From the NCBI RefSeq assembly GCF_023701745.1, contig NZ_JAJOZB010000001.1, forward strand, positions 3,168,501 through 3,232,500: a stretch of DNA of 64,000 nt. The letters are read 5' to 3'. The stretch comes from Streptomyces sp. RKAG293. GTDB taxonomy: Bacteria > Actinomycetota > Actinomycetes > Streptomycetales > Streptomycetaceae. A program made the translations under genes and the position numbers. Each line of letters opens with the position of its first letter. Within the stretch, counting starts at the first letter, position 1. Below the pieces are notes generated by a model. The model searched no databases and was not told the DNA's origin. It worked only from the letters and a program-made list of their open reading frames with translations. Shown one piece after another: positions 16,841 through 26,592 of this stretch.

Positions 16841-18784
16841 CTACGGCTGGAGCCGTCCCGCGAAGCGGCGCTCGAAACCGTCGCCGGTGTCCGCCGTCAC
16901 CGTGAAGTCGTACCGGCCCGCGGCGGCGGACGGGACGACCGCGGTCGCCGAGCCGCCGGGCGCGACCGTCACCTGGTGGCCGGGGTAGCTGAACACCGCG
17001 GGCCTTCCGCCCGCGTTGGTGAGCTTGAGGTGGACGCCGTCCGGTGCCTCGACCGCCGCCACCTCCGGGTGCGCCTTCGCCGGGTTGGTCCAGGTGCGGA
17101 CGTCGCCCTTGCAGCCGCGCAGGAATCCGTCCGGGCCGTGGGTGTCGATGTCGTACGGGCCGCCGCTGACGGCCTGGGCGCTGAAGTAGTCCGTGATGCT
17201 GCCGCCCACCGGCAGTGTGTAGCGCCAGGCGCCGAACTTGCGGTGGTTGACGGTGTACATCGACAGGCCGGCACCCAGGGTGCCGAGGTTGTCGACGGTG
17301 ATCCAGATCAGGCCCTTGGCGGCGTCGGTCCGCGAGGACGAGCCGAAGCGGTAGCCGGTGGGCAGCACCGGGCGGTCGCCCGGCTCCACCTCGGGGAAGT
17401 GCTGGACCACCGGCGGGAAGAGCGGCGGCAGCACCTTCTTGTGCTGCTCGGCCAGGTCCGCCAGCAGCTTCTTGGTGTCGGGCAGCGCGGGGAACGCCGT
17501 GGTGGACGTCCGGAAGTCGAACGCCGACATCAGGTCGCCGCAGACGGTGCGGCGCCAGGCGGAGATGTTGGGCTCGCGCACCCCCGTCCAGTTCTCCAGG
17601 AACCGCAGGACCGACGTGTGGTCGAAGACCTCGGAGTTGATGCGGCCGCCGCGGCTCCAGGGGGATATGACGATCATCGGGACGCGCGGGCCGAGCCCGA
17701 TGGGCGCGCCGTTGATGAACTCGTCCGGGGTGCCGTCCGGGGCGGCCGGCGGGATGACGTGGTCGAAGAAGCCGTCGTTCTCGTCGTAGTTGAGCAGGAC
17801 GACGGTCTTGGCCCAGACCTCGGGGTGGGCGGCGAGGGCTTCCAGCACGTAGGAGGAGGTGAAGTCGGCGCCCTGGGCCGGCGGGTGGTTGGGGTGCTCC
17901 GACTGGTCGGTGGGGGCCACCACCCAGCTGACGGCGGGCAGTTTCCCGTTGGCCACGTCCTGGGCGAAGTCGTCCGCGCCCCGCTTGACCATGCCGTTCA
18001 CGTAGAGCGGCGAGTCCTTGGAGGCGGTCTGGTACTGCTTGAACCAGGCCAGGGCGTTGTCGTCGTAGTTGTCCTCCTGCTGGTAGACCTTCCAGGAGAT
18101 GCCCGCGGCCTGCAGGCGCTCCGGGTAGGTCGTCCAGGTGTAGCCCTTCTCGCTGTTGTCGACGACCGGGCCGCCGGCGGTGCCGCGCGGGTCGACCGTT
18201 CCGGACCACAGGTAGAGGCGGTTGGGGTTGGTGGACGCCATGGTGGAACAGAAGTACTGGTCGCAGAGGGTGAAGGCATCGGCGAGCGCGTACTGGAAGG
18301 GGATGTCCTGGCGCTTGTAGTAGCCCATCGTGTACCAGGACTTGGCGGGGATCCAGTTGTTGTACTGGCCGTTGGCCCAGGCGCTGTGGGTGCCGTCCCA
18401 GGAGTGGTCCAGGTCGAAGATCCGCTGGGCGTCGGAGGTGGCGGTGTCCAGGTGCCAGGGCAGCAGGCTGGTGCCGCCGACGGAGCCGAGCAGCCGCTGG
18501 TGCAGGACGTCGGAGCCGTTCGGGAAGCGGAGCAGCGAGCTGTCGCCGTAGCCGCGGGCGCCGTTCAGGGTGCCGAAGTAGTGGTCGAACGAGCGGTTCT
18601 CCTGCATCAGGACCACGACGTGCTCGACATCGTCCAGCGTGCCCTGCCGTGCGGGCTCGGCCAGCGCCTGCTGCAGGCCGGCGGGCAGAACGCCGGTGCC
18701 GATGGCCGCGCCGGTGGCGACGGCCGAACCCAGCAGCGTACGGCGGGAGATGCCGGTTTTGGGCAGGCGGGAGAGGGCGGACAC
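16841..18784 (-). CDS. Secreted phosphocholine-type phospholipase C (Tat)
   Basis: A 647-residue precursor with a twin-arginine signal (SRRTLLGSAVATGAAIGTG). The phosphoesterase domain starts VEHVVVLMQENRSFDHYFG and contains VLLNYDENDGFFDHVIPP and PMIVISPWSRGGRINSEVFDH, the motifs of bacterial phosphocholine-preferring PLC and acid phosphatase AcpA. Two C-terminal DUF756-like beta domains follow, each about 85 residues. It would cleave phosphatidylcholine-like lipids outside the cell. It sits between the fused phosphonate oxygenase and the GntR gene, on the minus strand. If it accepts phosphonolipids it would release the free phosphonate; this is inference. Confidence 0.88.
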   Translation of the reverse strand: MSALSRLPKTGISRRTLLGSAVATGAAIGTGVLPAGLQQALAEPARQGTLDDVEHVVVLMQENRSFDHYFGTLNGARGYGDSSLLRFPNGSDVLHQRLLGSVGGTSLLPWHLDTATSDAQRIFDLDHSWDGTHSAWANGQYNNWIPAKSWYTMGYYKRQDIPFQYALADAFTLCDQYFCSTMASTNPNRLYLWSGTVDPRGTAGGPVVDNSEKGYTWTTYPERLQAAGISWKVYQQEDNYDDNALAWFKQYQTASKDSPLYVNGMVKRGADDFAQDVANGKLPAVSWVVAPTDQSEHPNHPPAQGADFTSSYVLEALAAHPEVWAKTVVLLNYDENDGFFDHVIPPAAPDGTPDEFINGAPIGLGPRVPMIVISPWSRGGRINSEVFDHTSVLRFLENWTGVREPNISAWRRTVCGDLMSAFDFRTSTTAFPALPDTKKLLADLAEQHKKVLPPLFPPVVQHFPEVEPGDRPVLPTGYRFGSSSRTDAAKGLIWITVDNLGTLGAGLSMYTVNHRKFGAWRYTLPVGGSITDYFSAQAVSGGPYDIDTHGPDGFLRGCKGDVRTWTNPAKAHPEVAAVEAPDGVHLKLTNAGGRPAVFSYPGHQVTVAPGGSATAVVPSAAAGRYDFTVTADTGDGFERRFAGRLQP

Positions 18785-18888
18785 GGTGCCTCCTGGTCAG
18801 AGAGGTGCGGGGGGTTACTCGCGGTTACTGGCGAGTAGGATGATGGCAGCCGCACATGAACAGAGGAAGACCGGAGGCAGACCTTTCG

Positions 18889-19638
18889 TCAGATTCCCGT
18901 GCGACGGGAAAGTGAGGTGACCGCCGTCGAGTTGTGGACGGTGAAGGCCACCGTTCCCGGCAGGTAGCGGTCCTGCGACCACTCCACCGGGGAGCCCGCC
19001 GGATCGGTGGTGCGGCGCCGCTCGCGCAGCAGCGGATCGCCCACCAGGCAGCCGAGCAGCCGGGCGTCGTCGGCGTCGGCGAGGGCCAGGTCGATGGTGT
19101 GGTGGGCGTCGGTGAACAGCACGCCCTGCTCCTGGAGCGGCACGGTGTGCGAGACCGCGTGCGGGTCCAGCGCCTCGACGAGGGCGCCTATGTGCTCGGG
19201 GTAGACGGTGCGCTCCACCATCACCGGGACGCCGGAGAGGGTGCGGACCCGCAGCACCCGGTAGACCTCGGCGCCCGGTTCCAGCCGGAGTTGCTCGCGT
19301 TCGACCTCGTCGGCGGGACTGCGGATGATCTCCACCACCCGGCCGCCGGGCTCCTCGCCGATGGAGCGGGCCCAGCGGGTGAAGCTGAGCAGCTCGCCGA
19401 AGCTCTGCACCCGGGCGGTGCCCAGCACGACACGGCGGGTGCCGCGCCGGGAGGTGACCAGTCCGTCGGCCCGCAGTACGGCCAGGGCCTGGCGCACGGT
19501 GCCGCGCGAGACGCCGTAGCGGGTGGCGAGTTCGCCCTCGGCCGGCAGTCGGCCGCCGGACCCGTAGGCGCCGTCGGCGATGGCCTGCCGGAGATCGGCG
19601 GCCACCTTCCGGTACATCGTCTGCCGGCCGTCCGCCAC
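18889..19638 (-). CDS. GntR-family regulator with UTRA domain (HutC/PhnR-like)
   Basis: A 249-residue regulator from the GTG at 19638, with GGGGGAG upstream. The N-terminal winged helix-turn-helix has LPAEGELATRYGVSRGTVRQALAVLRADGLV; residues about 80-240 form a UTRA ligand domain. It is divergent from the transporter operon, whose promoter holds the operator at 19860-19874, and a matching site precedes the fused oxygenase. It is therefore the likely repressor of both. The ligand may be the imported phosphonate or a product, by analogy with PhnR and PhnF. Confidence 0.88.
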   Translation of the reverse strand: MADGRQTMYRKVAADLRQAIADGAYGSGGRLPAEGELATRYGVSRGTVRQALAVLRADGLVTSRRGTRRVVLGTARVQSFGELLSFTRWARSIGEEPGGRVVEIIRSPADEVEREQLRLEPGAEVYRVLRVRTLSGVPVMVERTVYPEHIGALVEALDPHAVSHTVPLQEQGVLFTDAHHTIDLALADADDARLLGCLVGDPLLRERRRTTDPAGSPVEWSQDRYLPGTVAFTVHNSTAVTSLSRRTGI

Positions 19639-19906
19639 GCTGCTCCCCCACGTCGATCACTGCTCCGGCGACCGAGCCTAGATCCTGTCCGCCGGATCAC
19701 CCGCGGACGGCCCACCGACGGACCACACTCCGACCCTAACCGCCGATTCAACCGCCGATTCCGGGCCAACCGTGTCATTCCCGCGGCCGACACCGGAACG
19801 CAGTGGCGCGTTCATCCGCCGGACACTGGACTGCGGCGTACTGAGGTCGTCATTGTTCGAGTTGTACAGCCAACCCTGGCTATCTCCCGTCCCCATGGAG
19901 AGTCTC
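19639..19906. other. Divergent control region of the phosphonate regulator and transporter
   Basis: No gene is seen in these 268 bases. They carry the start signals of the GntR gene at the left and of the transporter at the right. A direct repeat, AACCGCCGATTC, occurs at 19738 and 19750. The operator lies at 19860-19874. Confidence 0.5.
19860..19874. promoter_or_regulatory. Second GntR/UTRA-type operator, transporter promoter
   Basis: AGTTGTACAGCCAAC is the reverse complement of GTTGGCTGTACAACT, which matches GTTGGCTAGACAACT of the first site in 13 of 15 bases. It lies between a TTGTTC (19854-19859) and a GGCTAT (19878-19883), so it would sit between the -35 and -10 boxes. Confidence 0.75.
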
Positions 19907-21058
19907 GTGATTCTGCCCCGCCCCCGGGCCGCCGGCCTCGCAGGTGTCCTCGCCATAGCTGCGCTCGGCCTCAGTGCCTGTGGCGCAGCACCCACCGAGA
20001 GCACGGCGGCCGACGGCAAGAAGAGTGCCGCCACCGCCACCTCCGCCACCGAGATGGGCGGGATGGACGCCCTGGTCGCCGCCGCGAAGAAGGAGGGCAA
20101 GCTCAACGCGATCGCCCTGCCGCGCGACTGGGCCAACTACGGCGCGCTCATCGACGGCTTCAGCAAGAAGTACGGCATCAAGGTCGAGGTCGAGAACCCC
20201 GACGCCTCCAGCCAGATCGAGATCTCCGCGATCAGCACCCGCAAGGGCCAGGACCGCGCCCCCGACGTCGTCGACCTCGGCAGCGCCTTCGCGCTCAGCG
20301 GCGCCTCGCAGGGCCTGTTCGCCTCGTACAAGGTCGCCGACTACGAGAAGATCCCGGCGGCCCAGAAGGACGCACAGGCGCGCTGGTACTACGACTACGG
20401 CGGCTACGTCTCGATCGGCTGCGACGCCAAGCGCGTCAAGGAGTGCCCCTCGACCTTCGCGGACCTCCTCAAGCCGCAGTACAAGGGCCAGGTGGCGCTG
20501 AACGGCAACCCGACGAAGTCCGGTTCGGCCTTCGGCGGCGTCTACGCGGCGGCCATCGCCAACAAGGGCTCCTTCGACAACATCCAGCCCGGTCTGGACT
20601 TCTTCGGACAGCTGAAGAAGTCGGGCAACTACAACCCGGTGGAGTCGACCCCGGCGACCGTCCAGAAGGGCGAGACGCCGATCAGCATCGACTGGGACTA
20701 CCTCAACGCGGGTTACACCGACGAGTTCAAGACGAAGAACGTCGACTGGAAGGTCTCCATCCCCAGCGACGGCGTCTACGCCCAGTACTACGCGCAGGCC
20801 GTGAACAAGGACGCGCCGCACCCGGCCGCCGCCCGCCTGTGGGAGGAGTACCTGTACAGCGCCGAGGGCCAGAACCTGTGGCTCAAGGGCTACGCCCGTC
20901 CCGTGCTGATGGACGCCCTCAAGCAGGCCGGCACGCTCGACGCCGCTGCCGCCGCCAAGCTGCCCGCCGTCGCCGGCACCCCGGCCTTCCCGACGCCCGC
21001 GCAGGTGGACGCGGCCAAGAAGACCGTCACCCAGGGCTGGGCCAAGGCCGTCTCCTGA
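19907..21058 (+). CDS. ABC transporter substrate-binding lipoprotein, 2-aminoethylphosphonate (PhnS) type
   Basis: A 383-residue lipoprotein. The signal peptide ends in the lipobox LSAC with Cys25. The rest is a type II periplasmic-binding fold of the iron/thiamine/spermidine/phosphonate group (PDVVDLGSAFALSG, LNGNPTKSGSAFGGVYAAA, PISIDWDYLNAGY). The GTG at 19907 is preferred because GGAGAG lies just upstream; an ATG four codons earlier overlaps that site. It is first in an operon with two permeases, an ATPase and a HAD enzyme, each overlapping or touching the next. The neighbouring C-P oxygenase and shared operator point to an aminoalkylphosphonate as ligand. Confidence 0.82.
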   Translation: MILPRPRAAGLAGVLAIAALGLSACGAAPTESTAADGKKSAATATSATEMGGMDALVAAAKKEGKLNAIALPRDWANYGALIDGFSKKYGIKVEVENPDASSQIEISAISTRKGQDRAPDVVDLGSAFALSGASQGLFASYKVADYEKIPAAQKDAQARWYYDYGGYVSIGCDAKRVKECPSTFADLLKPQYKGQVALNGNPTKSGSAFGGVYAAAIANKGSFDNIQPGLDFFGQLKKSGNYNPVESTPATVQKGETPISIDWDYLNAGYTDEFKTKNVDWKVSIPSDGVYAQYYAQAVNKDAPHPAAARLWEEYLYSAEGQNLWLKGYARPVLMDALKQAGTLDAAAAAKLPAVAGTPAFPTPAQVDAAKKTVTQGWAKAVS

Positions 21059-21912
21059 TGACCCTGAAGACCAAGGCGCCGGCCGGCATGCTGGCGGCGC
21101 TGCCACTCGTGCTGTTCATGCTGGTGGCGTTCGGCCTGCCCGCCGTCGCCATGCTGACCGGTGCCTTCAGTACGTCGAGTGACGCGCCCGGCGGCGCGCA
21201 GTGGACGACGGCGAACCTCACGGACTCCGTGCAGGGCGCCTACCTCACCGGACTGGTCAGCAGCGTCAAGCTGTCGGCGCTGTCCGCACTGCTCGCCGCC
21301 GTGCTCGGACTCCCCCTCGCGCAGGCCGTGGTGACCTCGCGTCACCGCGCCCTGCGCGAGGGTGTCCTCGCGGCGTCCGGCGTGCTCGCCAACTTCGGCG
21401 GGGTACCGCTCGCCTTCGCCTTCATCGCCACCCTCGGCAACGCGGGCGTCCTCACCGAGCACCTGGGCCTGACCGGTGCCGGCTGGAGCCTGTACACGTT
21501 CTGGGGCCTGGTCGTCGTCTACCTCTACTTCCTGCTGCCGCTGATGGTCCTGGCCATCACCCCGGCGCTGGAGGGCCTGCGCAAGCAGTGGCGCGAGGCC
21601 GCGCAGAACAACGGCGCCACCGGCTTCCAGTACTGGCGGTACGTCGCGCTGCCGGTGCTGGCCCCGTCCCTGCTCGGCGGCTACGTGCTGCTCTTCGGCA
21701 GCGCCTTCGCCGCCTACGCCACGGCCGCCGCGCTGGGCAGCGGCTCGGTGCCGCTGATCACCGTGCAGATCGCCGACGCGCTGTCCGGCAACGTCCTGGT
21801 CGGCCAGGGCAACATCGCGCTCGCGCTCAGCCTGGACATGGTCGTGGTCGCCGGGCTCGTCATGGCGGTCTACGTCCCCCTCCAGCGAAGGAGCGCACGA
21901 TGGCTCGACTGA
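21058..21912 (+). CDS. ABC transporter permease 1 (PhnU/V type)
   Basis: A 284-residue inner-membrane permease with six helices and the ATPase-coupling EAA loop in LRKQWREAAQNNGATGFQYW followed by ALPVLAPSLLGG. Its ATG overlaps the stop codon of the binding-protein gene (TGATG), which implies coupled translation. It forms a heterodimer with the next permease. The membership of the family, rather than a particular substrate, is what the sequence shows. Confidence 0.87.
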   Translation: MTLKTKAPAGMLAALPLVLFMLVAFGLPAVAMLTGAFSTSSDAPGGAQWTTANLTDSVQGAYLTGLVSSVKLSALSALLAAVLGLPLAQAVVTSRHRALREGVLAASGVLANFGGVPLAFAFIATLGNAGVLTEHLGLTGAGWSLYTFWGLVVVYLYFLLPLMVLAITPALEGLRKQWREAAQNNGATGFQYWRYVALPVLAPSLLGGYVLLFGSAFAAYATAAALGSGSVPLITVQIADALSGNVLVGQGNIALALSLDMVVVAGLVMAVYVPLQRRSARWLD

Positions 21913-22787
21913 CCCGCAAGCCGCTGTGGCGCGGCGCCGTCGGCCTGCTGGCCGGCCTGTACTTCCTGGTCCCGGTGGCCGCCTCGGTGATCTTCACCGT
22001 GGATGTCCCGGGCCAGGGCTTCACCCTGGACGCGTACAGCGGCATCCTCAGCGCGGACGGCTTCACCGACAGCCTGCTGCTCACCCTGGAGCTGGCCGCC
22101 GCGACCATCGTCCTGGTGATGGTGCTGCTGGTCCCGGCGCTCGTCGCGGTGCGTCTCGGCGCTCCCCGGCTGCGGCCGCTCCTGGAGATCATCTGCTCGC
22201 TGCCACTGGTGGTCCCGTCGGTGGCGCTGGTCTCCGGCTACAGCAGTGTGCTGCGCTGGGGACCGGAACACCTCTCGCGCACCCCGCTGTTCCAGACGTT
22301 CACCGCCGTACAGGACAAGCGGTTCCCGTTCGTCCTGGTCCTCGCCTACACGGTGATGGCGCTGCCGCTCGCCTACCGGGCGCTGGACTCCGGGCTGCGC
22401 GCGGTCGACGTCCGCGTTCTCGTGGAGGCCGCGCGCAGCTGCGGCGCGAGCGCGCCGCGGGCCGTCCTGCAGGTGGTGCTGCCCAACCTTCGCGGTGCGC
22501 TGCTGAACGCGTCCTTCCTGACCCTCGCGCTGGTCCTCGGCGAGTACACCGTCGGCGCCCTGCTCGGGTACCAGCCGTTCGCGGTGTGGATCGTCAACAC
22601 CGGAGGCAACCAGGCGCAGTTGTCGGTGGCCGTCTCGGTGCTGAGCCTGGTGGTCACCTGGATGCTGCTGCTGGTGTTCGCCGCCCTGGGCCGGCCCCGC
22701 GACCGGTCCCGTTCCCTGTCCCGCTCTTCCCGCCGGGCCGGCCGCGACGCGGCCGCTCCCGCACCCATCGCACAGGAGGTGGCATGA
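21900..22787 (+). CDS. ABC transporter permease 2 (PhnU/V type)
   Basis: A 295-residue permease with six helices and the EAA motif [27 protein letters not shown] lies seven bases before the ATG, inside the end of the previous gene, with which it overlaps by 13 bases. The C-terminus is a Ser/Arg-rich tail ([10 protein letters not shown]) that is longer than usual. It pairs with permease 1 to form the membrane pore. Confidence 0.87.
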   Translation: MARLTRKPLWRGAVGLLAGLYFLVPVAASVIFTVDVPGQGFTLDAYSGILSADGFTDSLLLTLELAAATIVLVMVLLVPALVAVRLGAPRLRPLLEIICSLPLVVPSVALVSGYSSVLRWGPEHLSRTPLFQTFTAVQDKRFPFVLVLAYTVMALPLAYRALDSGLRAVDVRVLVEAARSCGASAPRAVLQVVLPNLRGALLNASFLTLALVLGEYTVGALLGYQPFAVWIVNTGGNQAQLSVAVSVLSLVVTWMLLLVFAALGRPRDRSRSLSRSSRRAGRDAAAPAPIAQEVA

Positions 22788-23887
22788 CCGCCGCCACGGC
22801 TTCCACCGAGGCCACCGCGTCCGCCATGGACCCCGCCGACTCCACGACGGCCACCACCGTCGAGTTCCGCGCGCTCCGCAAGTCGTTCGGCGCCACCGTG
22901 GCGCTCGACGGCCTGGACCTGACCGCCCGTCCCGGTGAGCTGCTCGCGCTGCTCGGCCCGTCCGGCTGCGGCAAGACCACGGCGCTGCGGATGCTGGCCG
23001 GCTTCGAACGGCCCGACTCCGGCCAGGTCCTGGTCGACGGCCAGGACATCAGCGGGGTGCCCGCGCACCGCCGCGACGCCGGGATGGTCTTCCAGTCGTA
23101 CAGCCTCTTCCCGCACCTGACGGCCGCCGACAACGTCGCGTTCGGCCTGAAGATGCGGCGGACCGGCGCCGCCGAGCGCCGCAAGCGCGCCCATGAGCTG
23201 CTGGAGCTCGTCGGGCTGCCGCAGCATGCCGACCGCTTCCCGCACCAGCTCTCCGGCGGCCAGCAGCAGCGCGTGGCGCTCGCCCGCGCGCTGGCGCTGC
23301 GGCCCAAGGTGCTGCTGCTGGACGAACCGCTGTCGGCGCTGGACGCCAAGGTCCGGGTGACGCTGCGCGAGGAGATCAGGCGGTTGCAGCAGGAGCTGCG
23401 GATCACCACCGTCTTCGTCACGCACGACCAGGAGGAGGCGCTGTCGACGGCCGACCGGGTCGCGGTGATGCGCGACGGCCGGCTGGAGCAGGTCGCGGCC
23501 CCCGCCGAGCTGTACGACAACCCCGCGACCGCGTTCGTCGCCGAGTTCGTCGGCACCATGAACCGGCTGCCGGGCGTCATGGCGGACGGTGACGTGGAGG
23601 TGCTCGGACAGCGGCTGCCGGTGCGCGGCGCCGCCCCGGCGCAGGGCCCGGTGGACGTCCTGGTCCGGCCGGAGGCCCTGGAGGCCACCGCGGACGCGGA
23701 CGGCCGCTCCCGGGTGCTCACCGCCGCCTTCCACGGCTCGGTCACCCGCCTCACCCTGTCGCTGCCGGACGGTGCGACGGTCAAGGCGGACGTGCCCAGC
23801 CACCGCGCGGCCACCCTGCCGGCCGGCGCGACCGTCACCGTGACCCTCCCGCAGCGCCCCGTGCTCGTCGACGGACCCACCGCGTGA
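22784..23887 (+). CDS. ABC transporter ATP-binding protein (PhnT/PotA type)
   Basis: A 367-residue ATPase with Walker [12 protein letters not shown]-loop [11 protein letters not shown], signature [16 protein letters not shown], Walker [13 protein letters not shown] and switch His in [12 protein letters not shown]-terminal TOBE regulatory domain covers about residues 275-367. A Thr/Ser/Ala-rich N-terminal extension of about 25 residues precedes the domain. The ATG overlaps the permease stop, with AGGAGG upstream. It powers import by the two permeases. Confidence 0.92.
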   Translation: MTAATASTEATASAMDPADSTTATTVEFRALRKSFGATVALDGLDLTARPGELLALLGPSGCGKTTALRMLAGFERPDSGQVLVDGQDISGVPAHRRDAGMVFQSYSLFPHLTAADNVAFGLKMRRTGAAERRKRAHELLELVGLPQHADRFPHQLSGGQQQRVALARALALRPKVLLLDEPLSALDAKVRVTLREEIRRLQQELRITTVFVTHDQEEALSTADRVAVMRDGRLEQVAAPAELYDNPATAFVAEFVGTMNRLPGVMADGDVEVLGQRLPVRGAAPAQGPVDVLVRPEALEATADADGRSRVLTAAFHGSVTRLTLSLPDGATVKADVPSHRAATLPAGATVTVTLPQRPVLVDGPTA

Positions 23888-24585
23888 CGCTTCAGGCGGT
23901 GCTCTTCGACATGGACGGCACGCTGGTCGACACCGAGGGGGTGTGGTGGGACACGGTCGCCGAGACCGCGTCGGCGCTCGGCTACACGCTGACCGAGGCG
24001 GACGTCCCCGACGTGCTGGGCCGGTCCGTCGACCACACCACCGGCCATCTGCTCACGGCCACCGGGACCGCCCGGACCCGTGAGCAGCTGGCGGCGGAGC
24101 TGGACGACCGCTTCGCCGAGCTGGTGGCCCGCGAGGTACGGCCGCGCCCCGGCGCGACCGTACTGCTGGCCCGGCTGCGCGCGGAGGGGGTGACGACGGC
24201 GCTGGTGTCGGCCTCGCCGCGGCGCGTCGTGGAGCTGGTGCTCGACGTGCTCGGCCGGGAGAACTTCGCGGTCTCCGTCACCGCCGACGACACCACCCGC
24301 ACCAAGCCCGCCCCGGACCCGTACCTGGCCGCCGCCCGGCTGCTCGGCGCCGATCCGGCCCGCTGTGTCGCCGTGGAGGACACCCCCACCGGGGTCGCCT
24401 CGGCCGAGGCCGCGGGGTGCCAGGTGCTGGCGGTGCCGTCCGTCGTGCCGATCCTGCCCGCACCGGGCCGGACGGTGCTGCGCAGCCTGGAGCAGGCGGG
24501 GCCCGCGCTGCTGCGCTCCCTCGTCGCGGACCGGGCGGCAGCCGGCGGAACAGTTGATGAAGAGGCCCGCCGGGAGGATGCTTGA
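23884..24585 (+). CDS. HAD-superfamily phosphatase of the phosphonate operon
   Basis: A 233-residue HAD subfamily IA enzyme with [13 protein letters not shown] (nucleophile and acid Asp), [10 protein letters not shown] (motif II), the Lys in [10 protein letters not shown], and [18 protein letters not shown] (metal site). Its GTG overlaps the ATPase stop codon, so it is translated with the transporter. Phosphonoacetaldehyde hydrolase would need a cap Lys that I cannot identify, so a phosphatase of an operon intermediate or of side-product phosphoesters is more likely. Confidence 0.82.
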   Translation: MTLQAVLFDMDGTLVDTEGVWWDTVAETASALGYTLTEADVPDVLGRSVDHTTGHLLTATGTARTREQLAAELDDRFAELVAREVRPRPGATVLLARLRAEGVTTALVSASPRRVVELVLDVLGRENFAVSVTADDTTRTKPAPDPYLAAARLLGADPARCVAVEDTPTGVASAEAAGCQVLAVPSVVPILPAPGRTVLRSLEQAGPALLRSLVADRAAAGGTVDEEARREDA

Positions 24586-24639
24586 GTTAAGTGGGGCATG
24601 TGGTTCCGCTTGCCCCCGCTTCCGCCAAGGAGGCCGCTC

Positions 24640-25182
24640 ATGGTCATACGACTCGACGAGCATCTGCCCGCTGATCACCGGCTGAGCCAGGTCTACCGCG
24701 TCGGCGCGGGCCTCACGGGGCTCGTGCTGCTGGTCTTCGGCATCCTGGGGCTGCTGAACCAGGTCCCGTTCCTGGACACCCACGGAGACACCGTGGCGGG
24801 ACTCAACACCAACGGCACGCTGAGTGTCCTGTCGATCGCCGCCGGACTGCTGCTCTTCGCGGGCATGGTCATCGGCGGGAACATCGCCTCGAACCTGAAC
24901 ATGGTCCTCGGGACCCTGTTCATCCTCAGCGGCTTCGTCAATCTCGCCCTGCTGGACACCAGCCACAACTTCCTGGCCTTCGAGATGCCCAACGTCATCT
25001 TCAGCTTCGTGGTCGGCCTGATGCTGCTCATCTTCGGCATGTACGGCCGCGTCAGCGGCGGACTCCCGCACGACAACCCGTACTGGCGACAGCGCCACCC
25101 CGAAGCGGCGGCGCGCGAGGCGGCGGCACGAGCGGCTGTGGCCGCCCGCCGGACCCCGCCTCGCGGGCTGCCTCAGCACTAG
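24640..25182 (+). CDS. DUF4383 membrane protein
   Basis: A 180-residue protein with four membrane helices and the DUF4383 pattern ([52 protein letters not shown]). AAGGAGG lies six bases before the ATG at 24640. The C-terminal tail is Ala/Arg-rich and cytosolic. Function is unknown. It starts 54 bases after the HAD gene and may be read through from the phosphonate operon. Confidence 0.82.
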   Translation: MVIRLDEHLPADHRLSQVYRVGAGLTGLVLLVFGILGLLNQVPFLDTHGDTVAGLNTNGTLSVLSIAAGLLLFAGMVIGGNIASNLNMVLGTLFILSGFVNLALLDTSHNFLAFEMPNVIFSFVVGLMLLIFGMYGRVSGGLPHDNPYWRQRHPEAAAREAAARAAVAARRTPPRGLPQH

Positions 25183-25210
25183 GGAGTGTCCGCGTACCGC
25201 CCGGGAGGAT

Positions 25211-25870
25211 CTACCTCCGGCGGGCGATGGTGAGGCCGTCCGCGACGGTGAGCAGCACGTCGTCCATCCGGTCGTCCGCGCGCACCCGGTCGTTGAAGGC
25301 GCGGATGGCCGCCGCGGGGCCCTCGACGGCCGGATCGGCGACCGCACCGTGGAAGAGCGTGTTGTCGGCGACGATCAGGCCGCCGGGGTTCATCCGCGGC
25401 ACCAGCTCCTCCCAGTACGCGACGTAGCCGACCTTGTCCGCGTCGAGGAAGACGAAGTCGATCCACGGCCCCTCGGGCAGCGCGCGCAGCGTGTCCAGCG
25501 CCGGAGCGATCCGCAGGTCGATCCGGTCCGCCACGCCCGCCTTCGCCCAGGCCTCGCGGCCGACGACCGTCCACTCCTCGGAGACGTCACAGGCGATGAG
25601 CTGTCCGTCCGCCGGCATCGCCTGGGCCATCGACAGCGTGGAGAACCCGGTGAACGTGCCGACCTCGACGATGCGGCGGGCCCCGACCAGCCGCACCAGG
25701 AAGGCGAGCAGCGGCCCCTGCTCCTCCGCGGTCTGCAGTCCGGACACATCGGCGAGCCGGGTGTGGGTGAGCTCGACGAGTTCCCGCTGGACCGGGTCCA
25801 GCGGCGGGTTGTGCGCGAGTACATATGCGTACAGCTCGGGGGTGAGCTGCGGATTCTTCGTCTCGTACAA
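25211..25870 (-). CDS. SAM-dependent O-methyltransferase (catechol/caffeoyl-CoA type)
   Basis: A 219-residue enzyme of the metal-dependent O-methyltransferase 3 family. Motif I is [16 protein letters not shown]; the metal-site segment is [14 protein letters not shown], and [10 protein letters not shown] follows. The TTG at 25870 is chosen because GAGGAGAA lies just upstream and the chain then starts [16 protein letters not shown], as in family members. The natural substrate, a catechol-like phenol, is unknown. Confidence 0.87.
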   Translation of the reverse strand: MYETKNPQLTPELYAYVLAHNPPLDPVQRELVELTHTRLADVSGLQTAEEQGPLLAFLVRLVGARRIVEVGTFTGFSTLSMAQAMPADGQLIACDVSEEWTVVGREAWAKAGVADRIDLRIAPALDTLRALPEGPWIDFVFLDADKVGYVAYWEELVPRMNPGGLIVADNTLFHGAVADPAVEGPAAAIRAFNDRVRADDRMDDVLLTVADGLTIARRR

Positions 25871-25940
25871 GGCTTCTCCTCGGATGGACGCCACGACCTG
25901 ACCCGCTCTCCATCGTGCACCAGGTCGTAAGGTGACGGGC

Positions 25941-26567
25941 ATGCTCGTGGATGACGCCGTCGCCCTTGTGCCCAGCATTCCAGGCCGCAGGGCCCTGCTG
26001 GGGATGGCGGGCGCGCCCGCCGCGGGCAAGTCCACCCTCGCCCGCCGGCTGGTCCACGGGGTCAACAGGCGGCTCGGCGCGGACATGGCGGCGTACGTCC
26101 CGATGGACGGTTTCCATCTGTCCAACGCGCAGTTGGCACGGCTGGGGCGGGCCGGCCGCAAGGGCGCGCCCGACACCTTCGACGTCGACGGCTACGTCCA
26201 GCTGCTGCGCCGGCTGCGCTCCAGCCATGAACGGCCCGTCTACGTCCCCGAGTTCGACCGCCGGCTGGAGGAGCCGATCGCCGCGGGCCTGGTCGTCCTC
26301 CCACAGGTGCGGCTGATCATCACGGAGGGGAACTACCTGGCCGACGACGGGCCGGGCTGGGAGGCGGTACGCGATCTGCTCGACGAGCTGTGGTTCGTCG
26401 ACGCCCCGCGGGCGGTGCGCGAGCAGCGGCTGCTGCGCCGCCACGTCCGCGGCGGCCGCAGCGAACCCGAGGCGCACGCCTTCATAGCGTCCAGCGAGCG
26501 CCCCAACGCGGACCGGGTCGAGGCCGCCCGCGCCAACTGCAACCGGGTGGTCACCACCAGGGAGTGA
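25941..26567 (+). CDS. P-loop kinase of the uridine kinase/pantothenate kinase-like family
   Basis: A 208-residue nucleoside or sugar kinase with Walker A GAPAAGKST near residues 24-32, the VPMDGFHLSN substrate motif, the FDRRLEEP segment and LIITEGNYLADD. These match the FrcK/YggC-like nucleotide kinase group. TAAGGT lies seven bases before the ATG with no separate ribosome-binding site, so it is probably leaderless. It converges on the HAD gene of the Ter operon. Substrate is unknown. Confidence 0.82.
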   Translation: MLVDDAVALVPSIPGRRALLGMAGAPAAGKSTLARRLVHGVNRRLGADMAAYVPMDGFHLSNAQLARLGRAGRKGAPDTFDVDGYVQLLRRLRSSHERPVYVPEFDRRLEEPIAAGLVVLPQVRLIITEGNYLADDGPGWEAVRDLLDELWFVDAPRAVREQRLLRRHVRGGRSEPEAHAFIASSERPNADRVEAARANCNRVVTTRE

Positions 26568-26592
26568 CCAACGGCCTACGCCGTGGGCGGGG

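Noticed and set aside
23884..24585. The HAD protein as phosphonoacetaldehyde hydrolase (PhnX).
   Set aside because: I could not find the cap Lys that forms the Schiff base, and no aminotransferase PhnW is present.
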